A DNA stretch of 6,123 bases from CAMQVM01 sp044433365. Lineage in GTDB: Bacteria; Bacteroidota; Bacteroidia; Bacteroidales; Rikenellaceae. Below the pieces are notes generated by a model that made no database searches, was not told where the DNA came from, and saw only the letters and a list, made by a program, of their open reading frames with translations. The translations under genes and the position numbers were made by a program. The stretch is from positions 1 through 6,123 of the forward strand of contig JAWXTR010000132.1 of the NCBI GenBank assembly GCA_044433365.1, read 5' to 3'. Below, piece by piece: positions 1 to 5,923 of this stretch (position 1 is its first letter; each line of letters opens with the position of its first letter).

Positions 1-692
1 TTAGTGGACTTGAAATAAAATCATCAATAGATTTGGGTAATAATAAAAATAATGATATATTTGCGAGTGTAACTGATTCTTTTAGAAGTGTCGAACAGGA
101 TGTTATAGATAACTTTGGTCAGCAAACAACATTAACTAATTGCAATGTACCATCTCCGACTATTACAGAAGGGAATAACATTAAATACGGAGCAAAACCA
201 TGGAATAAAATAGGTTTTATTTCTAATGATTCATTGTATAATAGTTTTATAAATAACGAAGATAATAAAATAGATGCAAATAAAGTTACAGAAAATAATA
301 AACAAAGAAATAATAGATATAATATACAAAATGCAATTAAATATTTAAAAAACAATGCTGAACCATATTATATAGCGGATAAATGTGGTAATTGCGCCAA
401 AGCAGTTAGATTAGCTATTGAAGCAGGAGGATTATCTACTTTAGGTCATCCAGAATCAGCAAAAGATTATGATTCTTTTTTACCTACTATTGGATTCAGG
501 AAAGTAGATTCTAATCTTTATATTCCTCAAATGGGAGATATAGTAGTACATCAAGCACAAGATAAACACAAACATGGTCATATAGCAATGTACGACGGAT
601 TAAAGTGGGTATCTGATTTTATCCAAAATGATATGTATGGAGGTAGTGCATATAGAGGTAATCCTAATTTCACTATATGGAGAACCAATTAA
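1..692 (+). CDS. C-terminal part of a secreted toxin with an NlpC/P60/CHAP-like peptidoglycan amidase domain (5' partial)
   Basis: The frame is open to the left edge (first full codon at base 3), and the only early start-like codon is a TTG at 33 with no promoter or leader, so this is most likely the 3' end of a longer gene. Residues below count from that TTG. Residues 1-97 are a low-complexity linker rich in Asn, Lys and Ile. Residues 98-219 look like a papain-fold amidohydrolase: a Cys at the start of a helix (GNCAKAVRLAIEAGG, Cys121), a HPESAKDY turn (139-146), a GDIVVHQ strand (168-174), the histidine strand GHIAMYDG (His183) and WVSDF with Asp195 as candidate third residue. This order matches cell-wall amidase effectors that cut peptide stems of peptidoglycan. 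A lipoprotein gene follows after 12 bases, as expected for an immunity partner. Secretion by a type VI system is inferred from family and phylum; no secretion gene is in view. A phage or housekeeping hydrolase is the alternative. Confidence 0.72.
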   Translation, partial: SGLEIKSSIDLGNNKNNDIFASVTDSFRSVEQDVIDNFGQQTTLTNCNVPSPTITEGNNIKYGAKPWNKIGFISNDSLYNSFINNEDNKIDANKVTENNKQRNNRYNIQNAIKYLKNNAEPYYIADKCGNCAKAVRLAIEAGGLSTLGHPESAKDYDSFLPTIGFRKVDSNLYIPQMGDIVVHQAQDKHKHGHIAMYDGLKWVSDFIQNDMYGGSAYRGNPNFTIWRTN

Positions 693-704
693 ACAATAAC
701 GACT

Positions 705-1535
705 ATGAAAAAAATATTTACCATCCTAATTATTTTACTAGGTATTAACTCTTCTTGTTCAAGCAAATACACCGACACAGCGGAGCAGATAACTACTTTT
801 TATAAACAATACATCTCTGTTTTAGGTGAAGATTACAGAAAGGAGAAGCAGCTACTGGCTGAAAATATTACACCTAATGCACTTGAAAAAATATATAGAG
901 ATATTAGTAGTACTGGTGCTAATGAAATAGTTAGAGCACAGGATACAAATGACAATATGCTTAAAACTGTTAAAGCAGAGCACTTAGAAGATGATTGGTA
1001 TATGGTCTCATATTATTGGAATAGCAGCAAAAGCTCTCAGATTACTCAAATTCCGTTAAAAGCATATTTAAAGGATGAAAAATTGCAAATTAGCTATATT
1101 CCTCACTCTTGTAATGGTGTGAAATATGGCGATAAGCTACTTGAATTTCCATCTATCGGTGAAATTAGCGATATTAGCAATGAATCGGGATTGCAGTTTC
1201 TTAAAAGTTTTTATAAACTATACCTATCATACTATTGTAATATGAGTTTAGAGCTATATCCTAATCTTAAATCATTACGCTCTAGGTTTTTAACGCCAAA
1301 TGCTTTAGCGCAATTTAAAAAGAGTGAAGATGAGTATCTGTTTGATTGTATGGATGGATTTGATTTGTTAATCGACGATTTCGATTTTGATGCAATGTGG
1401 TATAAGAGCCTAAAAATAGACCATTTAAATGGTGATAATTATAGTGTTAGCTATAATAACGGATGTAAAAATATAATAATAGAGTTGGTTGTTAAAAAAA
1501 TAGATGGTAATTTTGTTATCGACTCTTTAATATAA
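705..1535 (+). CDS. Putative immunity lipoprotein with two tandem DUF3828-like domains
   Basis: This 276-residue protein has a lipoprotein-type signal (MKKIFTILIILLGINSSC, lipidated Cys18). The lipobox NSSC is loose but acceptable for Bacteroidetes. The mature part is two diverged copies of one domain, about residues 26-132 and 162-276. Shared landmarks are FYKQYI/FYKLYL (32-37 and 169-174), TPNAL (56-60 and 197-201), a central segment ending LKTVKAEHLEDD.Y.VSY / YKSLKIDHLNGDNYSVSY, and a closing beta strand pair. The landmarks resemble the DUF3828 family common in gut Bacteroidales. It begins 12 bases after the amidase gene, so the two are very likely co-transcribed. A membrane-anchored periplasmic protein beside a wall-cutting toxin suggests it binds and blocks that toxin. 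The domain duplication is seen directly; the DUF3828 name is from memory of the family; the immunity role is inferred. No acidic export signal follows Cys18, so a periplasm-facing location is more likely than the cell surface. Confidence 0.68.
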   Translation: MKKIFTILIILLGINSSCSSKYTDTAEQITTFYKQYISVLGEDYRKEKQLLAENITPNALEKIYRDISSTGANEIVRAQDTNDNMLKTVKAEHLEDDWYMVSYYWNSSKSSQITQIPLKAYLKDEKLQISYIPHSCNGVKYGDKLLEFPSIGEISDISNESGLQFLKSFYKLYLSYYCNMSLELYPNLKSLRSRFLTPNALAQFKKSEDEYLFDCMDGFDLLIDDFDFDAMWYKSLKIDHLNGDNYSVSYNNGCKNIIIELVVKKIDGNFVIDSLI

Positions 1536-1571
1536 AGGCGGATTTGCAAAACCATTTTTACGGATTTGCCT

Positions 1572-1595
1572 CACAATTTTTTTTCAAAAATTGTG
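1572..1595. repeat. 10-bp inverted repeat (hairpin 1), possible terminator of the immunity gene
   Basis: CACAATTTTT (1572-1581) pairs perfectly with AAAAATTGTG (1586-1595) around a TTTC loop. It lies 36 bases after the immunity gene stop, so it could end that transcript. No T-run follows the right arm, so classic intrinsic termination is not clearly supported. Confidence 0.5.
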
Positions 1596-1637
1596 CGCTC
1601 AGTGGTCTCGAAGAGCCATTGATGGCGTGTTTTTGTT

Positions 1638-1654
1638 CACTTTTTTAAAAAGTG
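1638..1654. repeat. 8-bp palindrome (hairpin 2)
   Basis: CACTTTTT (1638-1645) and AAAAAGTG (1647-1654) are exact inverted copies separated by one base. The stem is mostly A/T and weak alone, but it sits between two stronger hairpins and shares their design of a mixed outer end and a T5/A5 inner end. Confidence 0.4.
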
Positions 1655-1666
1655 TTAATATGGTTT

Positions 1667-1708
1667 ATTACCTCCATTTTTGCACAAAAGTGCAAAAATG
1701 GAGGTAAT
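1667..1708. repeat. Perfect 19-bp inverted repeat (hairpin 3)
   Basis: ATTACCTCCATTTTTGCAC (1667-1685) is followed by an AAAA loop (1686-1689) and its exact reverse complement (1690-1708). A perfect 19-bp stem with a 4-base loop is far beyond chance for 42 bases. There is no immediate T-run after it (a T6 begins about ten bases on). It could be a transcription terminator, a recombination or transposition remnant, or a structured RNA. The next gene start lies 190 bases downstream, so it is not a local start-site blocker. Confidence 0.75.
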
Positions 1709-1897
1709 TCGGATGTTTTTTAGGTATGTAACTAAATGCAAACTAACTTAAATAGAAGTTTTGTGAATTACCCTATAAAGTTAAGATTACAGCTTCAATA
1801 AAGACGATAGGAGCCACTACAGCCCATATTTGCAAAATCCAATTCTAAAACCTTAAAAAGAAAAAGCTCCGAAAGCCAGGAGTTCGAAATTCCCTAA

Positions 1898-3064
1898 ATG
1901 TTCAAACCCAATGCAATGGAGCAGCAGAGAGCGTTCGAGAGGTTTGTGAAATATCCATACCCTAAAGGTGTAAGGCTAGATTCAATTGTCGAAAATAGAA
2001 GTTCACTTTCCTACTACTACACACAAGAGGTGTCGACAAAAGGTGAGGGTAAAAAACTGCTTATTACACTTCAAGGTAGAGTTAATGCCCTAGATGGTAG
2101 TTACTATAAACTTCCCCCTAGCGATACATTAGAGTATAGCATCTCTTCGATGTTAAACTTCGTTGACCATACTACTCGCTATATAACTAAAGTTGTAGAG
2201 AAATATGCGGTGGTTAATGATAAAAACTATCTTTCGTTTAATTTGGCAAATAATGAGGTGATTGATACTCTTGGTGATAACTATGCTCAACTAGAGAGAA
2301 TTGAGAGTTTAATGGATCAACTTATTAATCAATATGAATATCATGTAGACTCCATCGTTCTTACTGCCTCGGCCTCACCAGAGGGTAGTTACTCACTAAA
2401 CGAAAGGTTGGCAAAAGGACGAGCATTATCTCTGAAAGATAGGTTAACTAAACGGTTTGGTAGTGATGTAGATACCTTAATCACTGCAAGATGGGTAGCT
2501 GAAGATTGGAAAGGGTTAGAAAATCTTATCTCTAGTTCTAAACTTAGAAACAGAGATAATATTCTAAAGATTATAGCAGATAATCCTAATCCCGATAGTA
2601 GAGAGTATGCTATTAGGGTGAAATTCCCTAAAGAGTATGCTTATATAAAAGAGGAAATTTACCCTCAGCTTCGCTCAGTGAGTTTTAAATATGATTTACG
2701 TAAGGTTGGGATGCTAAAAGATACTATTCATACCACCGAAGTAGATACGATGTATCATAGAGGGGTGCAACTTCTTGAGCAGCGCAAATACCGAGAAGCA
2801 TTTACGATACTTAACGACTATAAAGACCATAACTGTGCACTTACGATGATGTCATTAGGCTATGATAAAGCTGCTTATGATATACTTAGTAGTCTGACTC
2901 AGAACGATATGACCTACTATCTACGTGCGATTCTCTGCTCACGATTAGGATATATCGAAGAGGGGCGAAAATGGTTTTTAGAGTCCTGCAACTTAAATTC
3001 CCGTATGGAATTTAGAGGAAAGCTCGATCCCGAAATATCAAACCTTTTAAATAGCGAAAAATAA
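1898..3064 (+). CDS. OmpA-like cell-envelope protein with C-terminal helical repeats, lacking a signal peptide (probably 5'-truncated)
   Basis: This 388-residue product has an N-terminal region (1-115) of likely beta structure, an OmpA-like part (about 121-265), and a helical TPR-like C-terminus (about 283-386) with repeated aromatic and leucine positions. The OmpA-like signature is DSIVLTASASPEGSYSLNER at 151-170, followed by a Lys/Arg-rich helix, which fits a fold that grips peptidoglycan. Similar OmpA-type proteins accompany fimbrillin and cell-surface operons in Bacteroidales. Nothing at the N-terminus (MFKPNAMEQQRAFERF) looks like a signal peptide, although envelope proteins need one. 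A TAA stop lies directly before the ATG (1895-1897), in frame. Either the first exported part has been lost by rearrangement or a nonsense mutation separates it. The reading frame is otherwise intact. It overlaps the next gene by one base (TAATG). Whether any product is made is unknown. Confidence 0.65.
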   Translation: MFKPNAMEQQRAFERFVKYPYPKGVRLDSIVENRSSLSYYYTQEVSTKGEGKKLLITLQGRVNALDGSYYKLPPSDTLEYSISSMLNFVDHTTRYITKVVEKYAVVNDKNYLSFNLANNEVIDTLGDNYAQLERIESLMDQLINQYEYHVDSIVLTASASPEGSYSLNERLAKGRALSLKDRLTKRFGSDVDTLITARWVAEDWKGLENLISSSKLRNRDNILKIIADNPNPDSREYAIRVKFPKEYAYIKEEIYPQLRSVSFKYDLRKVGMLKDTIHTTEVDTMYHRGVQLLEQRKYREAFTILNDYKDHNCALTMMSLGYDKAAYDILSSLTQNDMTYYLRAILCSRLGYIEEGRKWFLESCNLNSRMEFRGKLDPEISNLLNSEK

Positions 3065-3243
3065 TGAAAAGATTGTTAATATTTAGCCTTAGTATCGTAG
3101 CTCTATCTAGCTGCACAAAACTACACGAAGATATCTACGATAAGCACATAAAACGTCCCCAAATAGACATCGAACTAGAACACCCACAATGGGATTCTAT
3201 CCCTCAGATTAATGATGATTTGGAGTTTGAGGTTATTCGTTAA
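3064..3243 (+). CDS. Small lipoprotein (59 residues), translationally coupled to the OmpA-like gene
   Basis: The ATG at 3064 shares its A with the last base of the upstream TAA (TAATG, 3062-3066), typical of a coupled operon pair. The protein starts MKRLLIFSLSIVALSSC, a textbook lipoprotein signal with lipobox LSSC and lipidated Cys17. The mature 43 residues (from CTKLHEDIYDK to DLEFEVIR) are charged and carry no recognisable motif. The start just after the Cys, with HEDIYDKH, is reminiscent of the N-termini of larger fimbrial-operon lipoproteins (DUF5119 or FimB/Mfa2 type), so this may be the 5' stub of such a gene; this is inference. The reading frame ends at a TAA at 3241-3243, after which there are only stops and an inverted-repeat element that may have disrupted it. 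It is short enough to be missed by standard gene callers. Confidence 0.68.
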   Translation: MKRLLIFSLSIVALSSCTKLHEDIYDKHIKRPQIDIELEHPQWDSIPQINDDLEFEVIR

Positions 3244-3277
3244 AAATATAAATAATTATTAGCGTCCGCTAAACTTT

Positions 3278-3389
3278 AGAGGAAGCTCTTTCTGCAGCTC
3301 ACTTTTCACTTATCCTGTCACATCAAGTACTAAAAGTACTCTTCAGTGCCACGATAAGCGAAAATTGAACTACATAAAGAACTTTTTCT
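3278..3389. repeat. Imperfect inverted repeat of about 112 bp, palindromic element
   Basis: Bases 3278-3321 pair with 3346-3389 without gaps: 34 of 44 positions are Watson-Crick, two are G-T and eight mismatch. The centre adds AGTACT (3326-3331) and AGTACT (3335-3340) around AAA. Many of the differences between arms are transitions, as if two once-identical arms had drifted. The left flank also holds AGCGTCCGCT (3261-3270), itself a short palindrome, and weak similarity continues outward on both sides. There is no ORF inside. It could be a small non-autonomous transposon (MITE), a dispersed palindromic repeat, or a structured RNA or terminator between the lipoprotein gene and traQ. The rest of the 3244-3514 spacer is AT-rich with no other clear feature. 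Confidence 0.7.
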
Positions 3390-3514
3390 TGGAGATTTTA
3401 ACGTTTTTATTCTTTCAAGCCCCTAATTTTAAAAATTGTGTAAATAGCAGTATGTCTGTATATTACATTAAATTTAAAAATTTTTATCGGACAACAATAA
3501 TAAACAATTAAATT

Positions 3515-3952
3515 ATGAGAATATTAAAACCGATATTATTTACTCTGTGCCTATCTGCTGGAGCTACTCTTGTAGTCTCTTGTGACGATAAAATAGAGGT
3601 GCAACAAGCCTATGATTTTTCGCTTGAAACAATGCCTTTGAAAGATGAATTATTTAAAGGAGAAACTGCTGAGATACGTTGCAACTTAAAACGAGATGGT
3701 AATTATAAAGATGCTACATTTACTATTCGCTATTTTCAAACTGATGGCAAAGGTGAGTTACGTATGGATGATGGCACAATATTTCTGCCTAACGATAGCT
3801 ATCCATTAAATAATGAGCAGTTTAGGCTTTATTACACTTCACACTGTGATGAGCAACAATCCATCGACATCTATATTGAAGATAATTTTGGACAGAAGCA
3901 GAAATATACATTTGAATGGACAAATAATAGTGATTATGATGGAGTTGAATAA
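3515..3952 (+). CDS. traQ: Conjugative transposon protein TraQ (DUF3872 family)
   Basis: The 145-residue protein is a lipoprotein by sequence: a hydrophobic signal ending LVVSC with lipidated Cys23, then DDKIEVQQAYDFSLETMP. The conserved body has KGETAEIRCNL (49-59), TIRYFQTDGKGELRMDDGT (70-88), an aromatic stretch with FRLYYTSHCDEQQSIDIYIE and DNFGQKQKYTFEW near the C-terminus. I recognise this pattern and length as the TraQ/DUF3872 family found at the end of the tra operon in CTnDOT-like elements of Bacteroidales. Its precise role in transfer is not known; an envelope location is implied by the signal. The usual upstream tra genes (traO, traP) are absent, and the inverted repeat and surface-protein genes stand in their place. 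It overlaps the downstream methyltransferase gene. No clear promoter is seen in the AT-rich 150 bases upstream. Confidence 0.85.
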   Translation: MRILKPILFTLCLSAGATLVVSCDDKIEVQQAYDFSLETMPLKDELFKGETAEIRCNLKRDGNYKDATFTIRYFQTDGKGELRMDDGTIFLPNDSYPLNNEQFRLYYTSHCDEQQSIDIYIEDNFGQKQKYTFEWTNNSDYDGVE

Positions 3953-4775
3953 GATATATAATATGGATGCGTTGTCGGGGTTACGTATGCTACCTGACAA
4001 CTCGATTGACTGCATCGTTACCTCTCCGCCCTACTATCAAATGCGAGATTACGGCATTGTAGATGTTGGGTGGGGCGATGGCTGGAGTGGTCAATTAGGG
4101 CAAGAGCCAACAAGAGAACTTTTTGTTGCTCACCTTATAGAGATATTCAATGAGTGCAAGAGGGTACTCAAACCAAGTGGCACACTATGGGTGAACCTTG
4201 CCGATAGCTACAAGAACAAGAGCCTTTGCAATATCCCAAACTACTTTGCCGATGAGATGATAAAAAGCGGTTGGTATCTTCGTAACGAGATTATTTGGCA
4301 TAAGCCAAGTTGTTTGCCCTCTGGAGCTAAGGACAGGTTCTGTAACAACTTTGAGAAGCTATTTTTCTTTACTAAAAGCCGTAGATACGCTTTCAATCAA
4401 CAATTTGAACCTTATGCAGAGTCCACCATCAAGCGTTACAACTACCCAATGACCAGCAACGGTAAAAACGGAGTCTACAAAGAGATAAGCGGAGCACCCT
4501 GCGACAAAATGATGCGCCATAATCCCAAAGGTCGCAATATGCGCACCGTATGGAAAATCCCTTTTGAAGGAAGCAGTGAAGGACATTTCGCAATGTTCCC
4601 CACCAAGCTAATCGAAACCCCCATCCTAGCAGGTTCACCAGAGGGCGGAACAGTACTCGACCCCTTTATGGGCAGTGGCACAACAGCCATCGTCGCCAAA
4701 CGCACAGGGCGCAACTACATCGGCTTTGAGCTAAATCCCGAATATATTGAGATTGCGGAGCGGAGGGTAGGATAG
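3939..4775 (+). CDS. DNA methyltransferase of the N6-adenine/N4-cytosine family, beta class, no cognate restriction enzyme in view
   Basis: From the ATG at 3939 the protein has 278 residues (an adjacent ATG at 3936 would add one). I chose this start because the conserved opening ELNKIYNMDAL follows at once; the longer frame opening at 3813 only runs through traQ. Motif IV, the catalytic TSPPYY, is at 28-33; the target-recognition region lies between about 90 and 205; HFAMFPTKLIE (216-226) leads to motif I, DPFMGSGTT (241-249). The order IV then I defines the beta class. TSPPY is commoner in N4-cytosine enzymes but also occurs in N6-adenine ones, so the modified base is undecided. The gene starts 14 bases inside traQ and is probably translated by coupling. 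Its 3' half is much richer in G+C than the left of the window. On a mobile element it may shield incoming DNA from restriction. Confidence 0.88.
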   Translation: MELNKIYNMDALSGLRMLPDNSIDCIVTSPPYYQMRDYGIVDVGWGDGWSGQLGQEPTRELFVAHLIEIFNECKRVLKPSGTLWVNLADSYKNKSLCNIPNYFADEMIKSGWYLRNEIIWHKPSCLPSGAKDRFCNNFEKLFFFTKSRRYAFNQQFEPYAESTIKRYNYPMTSNGKNGVYKEISGAPCDKMMRHNPKGRNMRTVWKIPFEGSSEGHFAMFPTKLIETPILAGSPEGGTVLDPFMGSGTTAIVAKRTGRNYIGFELNPEYIEIAERRVG

Positions 4776-4779
4776 ATGT

Positions 4780-4823
4780 TAATATAAAATGGTCGCTCAA
4801 AAATTGGCGACCATTTTATATTA
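4780..4823. terminator. Bidirectional terminator-like hairpin between convergent genes
   Basis: Bases 4780-4796 (arm ending AAAATGGTCGC) pair exactly with 4807-4823 over 17 bp, leaving a ten-base loop TCAAAAATTG. The hairpin sits between the methyltransferase stop (4775) and the stop of the opposing nuclease gene (4851). The outer stem is A/T-rich on both sides, so it can serve both strands. Position and shape make a shared terminator the best reading. Confidence 0.8.
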
Positions 4824-4850
4824 TACCGATTTTAAGTACAATTAGATTTA

Positions 4851-5873
4851 CTACTCCCCTTGCTCCAAAATCTTACGCACCTCACGTTGTAGAAGTTCCT
4901 TATCGGGTAGATAGAGTTGATATTTACTCACAAATAGTTGGTTGGTGATATTCTCCAAAGCATACTCAATAATTACATCGTGTTTGTCTGCACCAAGCAC
5001 GATGCCTATTGGCTCATTATCACCCTCGCTCATAACCTCACGGCGGAAGTAGTTAAGATATAGATTCATCTGCCCAATAGCAGTGTGGTCAATTTCACCT
5101 CTCTTTAGGTCGATAATAACGTAGCATTTAAGTATTGCGTGGTAAAAGACTAAGTCTGGATAGAAATGTCTACCACCAATCGTAATCTTATATTGTCGCC
5201 CAATATAGGCGAAGCCCTTGCCAATTTCAAGTAGAAAGCTCTGTAAGTTTTCAATGATTTGGTTCTCAATATCACCCTCTAAATATCTCTCTTTCTGTGG
5301 CAAGTTGATAAATTCAAGCACGTAAGGATCTTTGATAATATCCTCAGCTCGTTGTATTTCCAATCCATTTCGAGATAATTCCAATACACCCTCTTTATCT
5401 TTGCTCAGAGCCAAGCGGTGAAAAAGTAGGCTTTTCTTTTGTCTCTTCAACTCTCTTACACTCCAATCTTCTCGCTCACATTGAGCTACATAGAAACTCA
5501 TTTCGAGAGGATCGTTCAAGTTTATAATCTCCAAATAGTGACTCCAACTCAATTTGCCAGACAGTGTTTGGCAAATTGGATAAGCATTATACAGCTTTCT
5601 CATAGATTGCAGGTTACTACGGCTAAATCCATCTCCGTAACGCAAACTTAAATCTTTTGAGAGTTGCACTAATAACGCTTTTCCATACTCAGCACGAACC
5701 TCTCCGCCCTGCTCAAACTCCACAATATAACGTCCAATGCCCCAATATGTTTGGACCATAATATTATTAACGGAACGATTAGCCTCTCTACGTCCCTCGA
5801 TAAGTAGAGTTCCAATTTGTTCTATCAGTGTATTATACTGTGTATTATCTATTTTAGTTATATCCTTTCCCAT
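4851..5873 (-). CDS. YhcG-family PD-(D/E)XK nuclease (DUF1016 N-terminal domain)
   Basis: From the ATG at 5873 the protein has 340 residues, normal for the family. The N-terminal helical domain (about 8-150) shows YNTLIEQIGTLLIEGRREAN, QTYWGIGRYIVEFEQ and GFSRSNLQSMRKLYNAYP, with the typical LSWSHYLEII (108-117). The C-terminal nuclease domain (about 195-335) has GFAYIGRQYKI, FYPDLVFYH with Asp240, YVIIDLKRGE with Asp255 and Lys257 (a D-x-K version of the (D/E)-x-K motif), and GQMNLYLNYF with Gln267. The catalytic set looks complete. A longer frame opens at 5909, but its first 12 codons overlap the promoter, so I rejected it. Family members are often found beside restriction-modification genes and mobile DNA; a DNA-cutting role is inferred and the target is unknown. 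The gene converges on the methyltransferase gene and diverges from the gene at 5979. Confidence 0.88.
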   Translation of the reverse strand: MGKDITKIDNTQYNTLIEQIGTLLIEGRREANRSVNNIMVQTYWGIGRYIVEFEQGGEVRAEYGKALLVQLSKDLSLRYGDGFSRSNLQSMRKLYNAYPICQTLSGKLSWSHYLEIINLNDPLEMSFYVAQCEREDWSVRELKRQKKSLLFHRLALSKDKEGVLELSRNGLEIQRAEDIIKDPYVLEFINLPQKERYLEGDIENQIIENLQSFLLEIGKGFAYIGRQYKITIGGRHFYPDLVFYHAILKCYVIIDLKRGEIDHTAIGQMNLYLNYFRREVMSEGDNEPIGIVLGADKHDVIIEYALENITNQLFVSKYQLYLPDKELLQREVRKILEQGE

Positions 5874-5877
5874 AATG

Positions 5878-5910
5878 CAAAGATAGTGATTTATACGGAA
5901 TAAATACAAA
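5878..5910 (-). promoter_or_regulatory. Bacteroides-type promoter of the YhcG-family gene
   Basis: On the minus strand TTTG (5907-5910) is followed after 21 bases by TATCTTTG (5878-5885), an exact match to the Bacteroides -33/-7 pattern TTTG...TAnnTTTG. The -7 box ends five bases before the ATG at 5873, so transcription should start at or next to the start codon. That implies a leaderless or nearly leaderless mRNA and excludes the upstream start at 5909. Confidence 0.75.
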
Positions 5911-5923
5911 ATAATAATCCTTG

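Larger units (their letters stand above)
1536..1897. other. Gene-free spacer with short repeats and three hairpins
   Basis: No convincing gene is present in any frame over these 362 bases. The left half holds a 9-bp direct repeat (CGGATTTGC at 1539-1547 and 1561-1569) and three inverted repeats, listed separately. The right half (about 1720-1897) has stops in all three forward frames. The frame of the next gene runs open only from 1811 to the TAA at 1895-1897, giving a short peptide I do not recognise. A CATATTTG at 1825-1832 resembles a -7 box, but its first base is wrong and no TTTG lies at the right distance. The stretch looks like a junction between two unrelated modules. Confidence 0.6.

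Noticed and set aside
119..355. 78-codon reverse-strand frame inside the toxin gene
   Set aside because: It is the antisense of the AT-rich linker; the hydrophobic look comes from reverse-complemented Asn and Lys codons. It has no promoter or recognisable motif.
1539..1708. CRISPR-like repeat array
   Set aside because: The repeats are inverted and differ in sequence, there are no evenly spaced direct repeats, and no cas gene is nearby.
1825..1832. CATATTTG as a -7 promoter box for the OmpA-like gene
   Set aside because: The first base departs from TAnnTTTG and no TTTG or TTG lies 19-22 bases upstream.
3453..3462. TATGTCTG upstream of traQ as a -7 box
   Set aside because: It has one mismatch in the core TTTG and no -33 element at proper spacing, so it was not listed as a promoter.
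3813..3938. N-terminal extension of the methyltransferase frame into traQ
   Set aside because: These 42 codons are the shifted reading of the conserved traQ 3' end and match nothing in methyltransferases. The family opening begins at ELNKIYNMD.
4359..4714. Three overlapping reverse-strand frames within the methyltransferase gene
   Set aside because: They are opposite-strand shadows of a strongly supported gene, and all lie inside its recognition and motif I region.
5439..5651. 70-codon forward frame opposite the nuclease gene
   Set aside because: It is antisense to the conserved YhcG N-terminal domain and has no promoter or family features.
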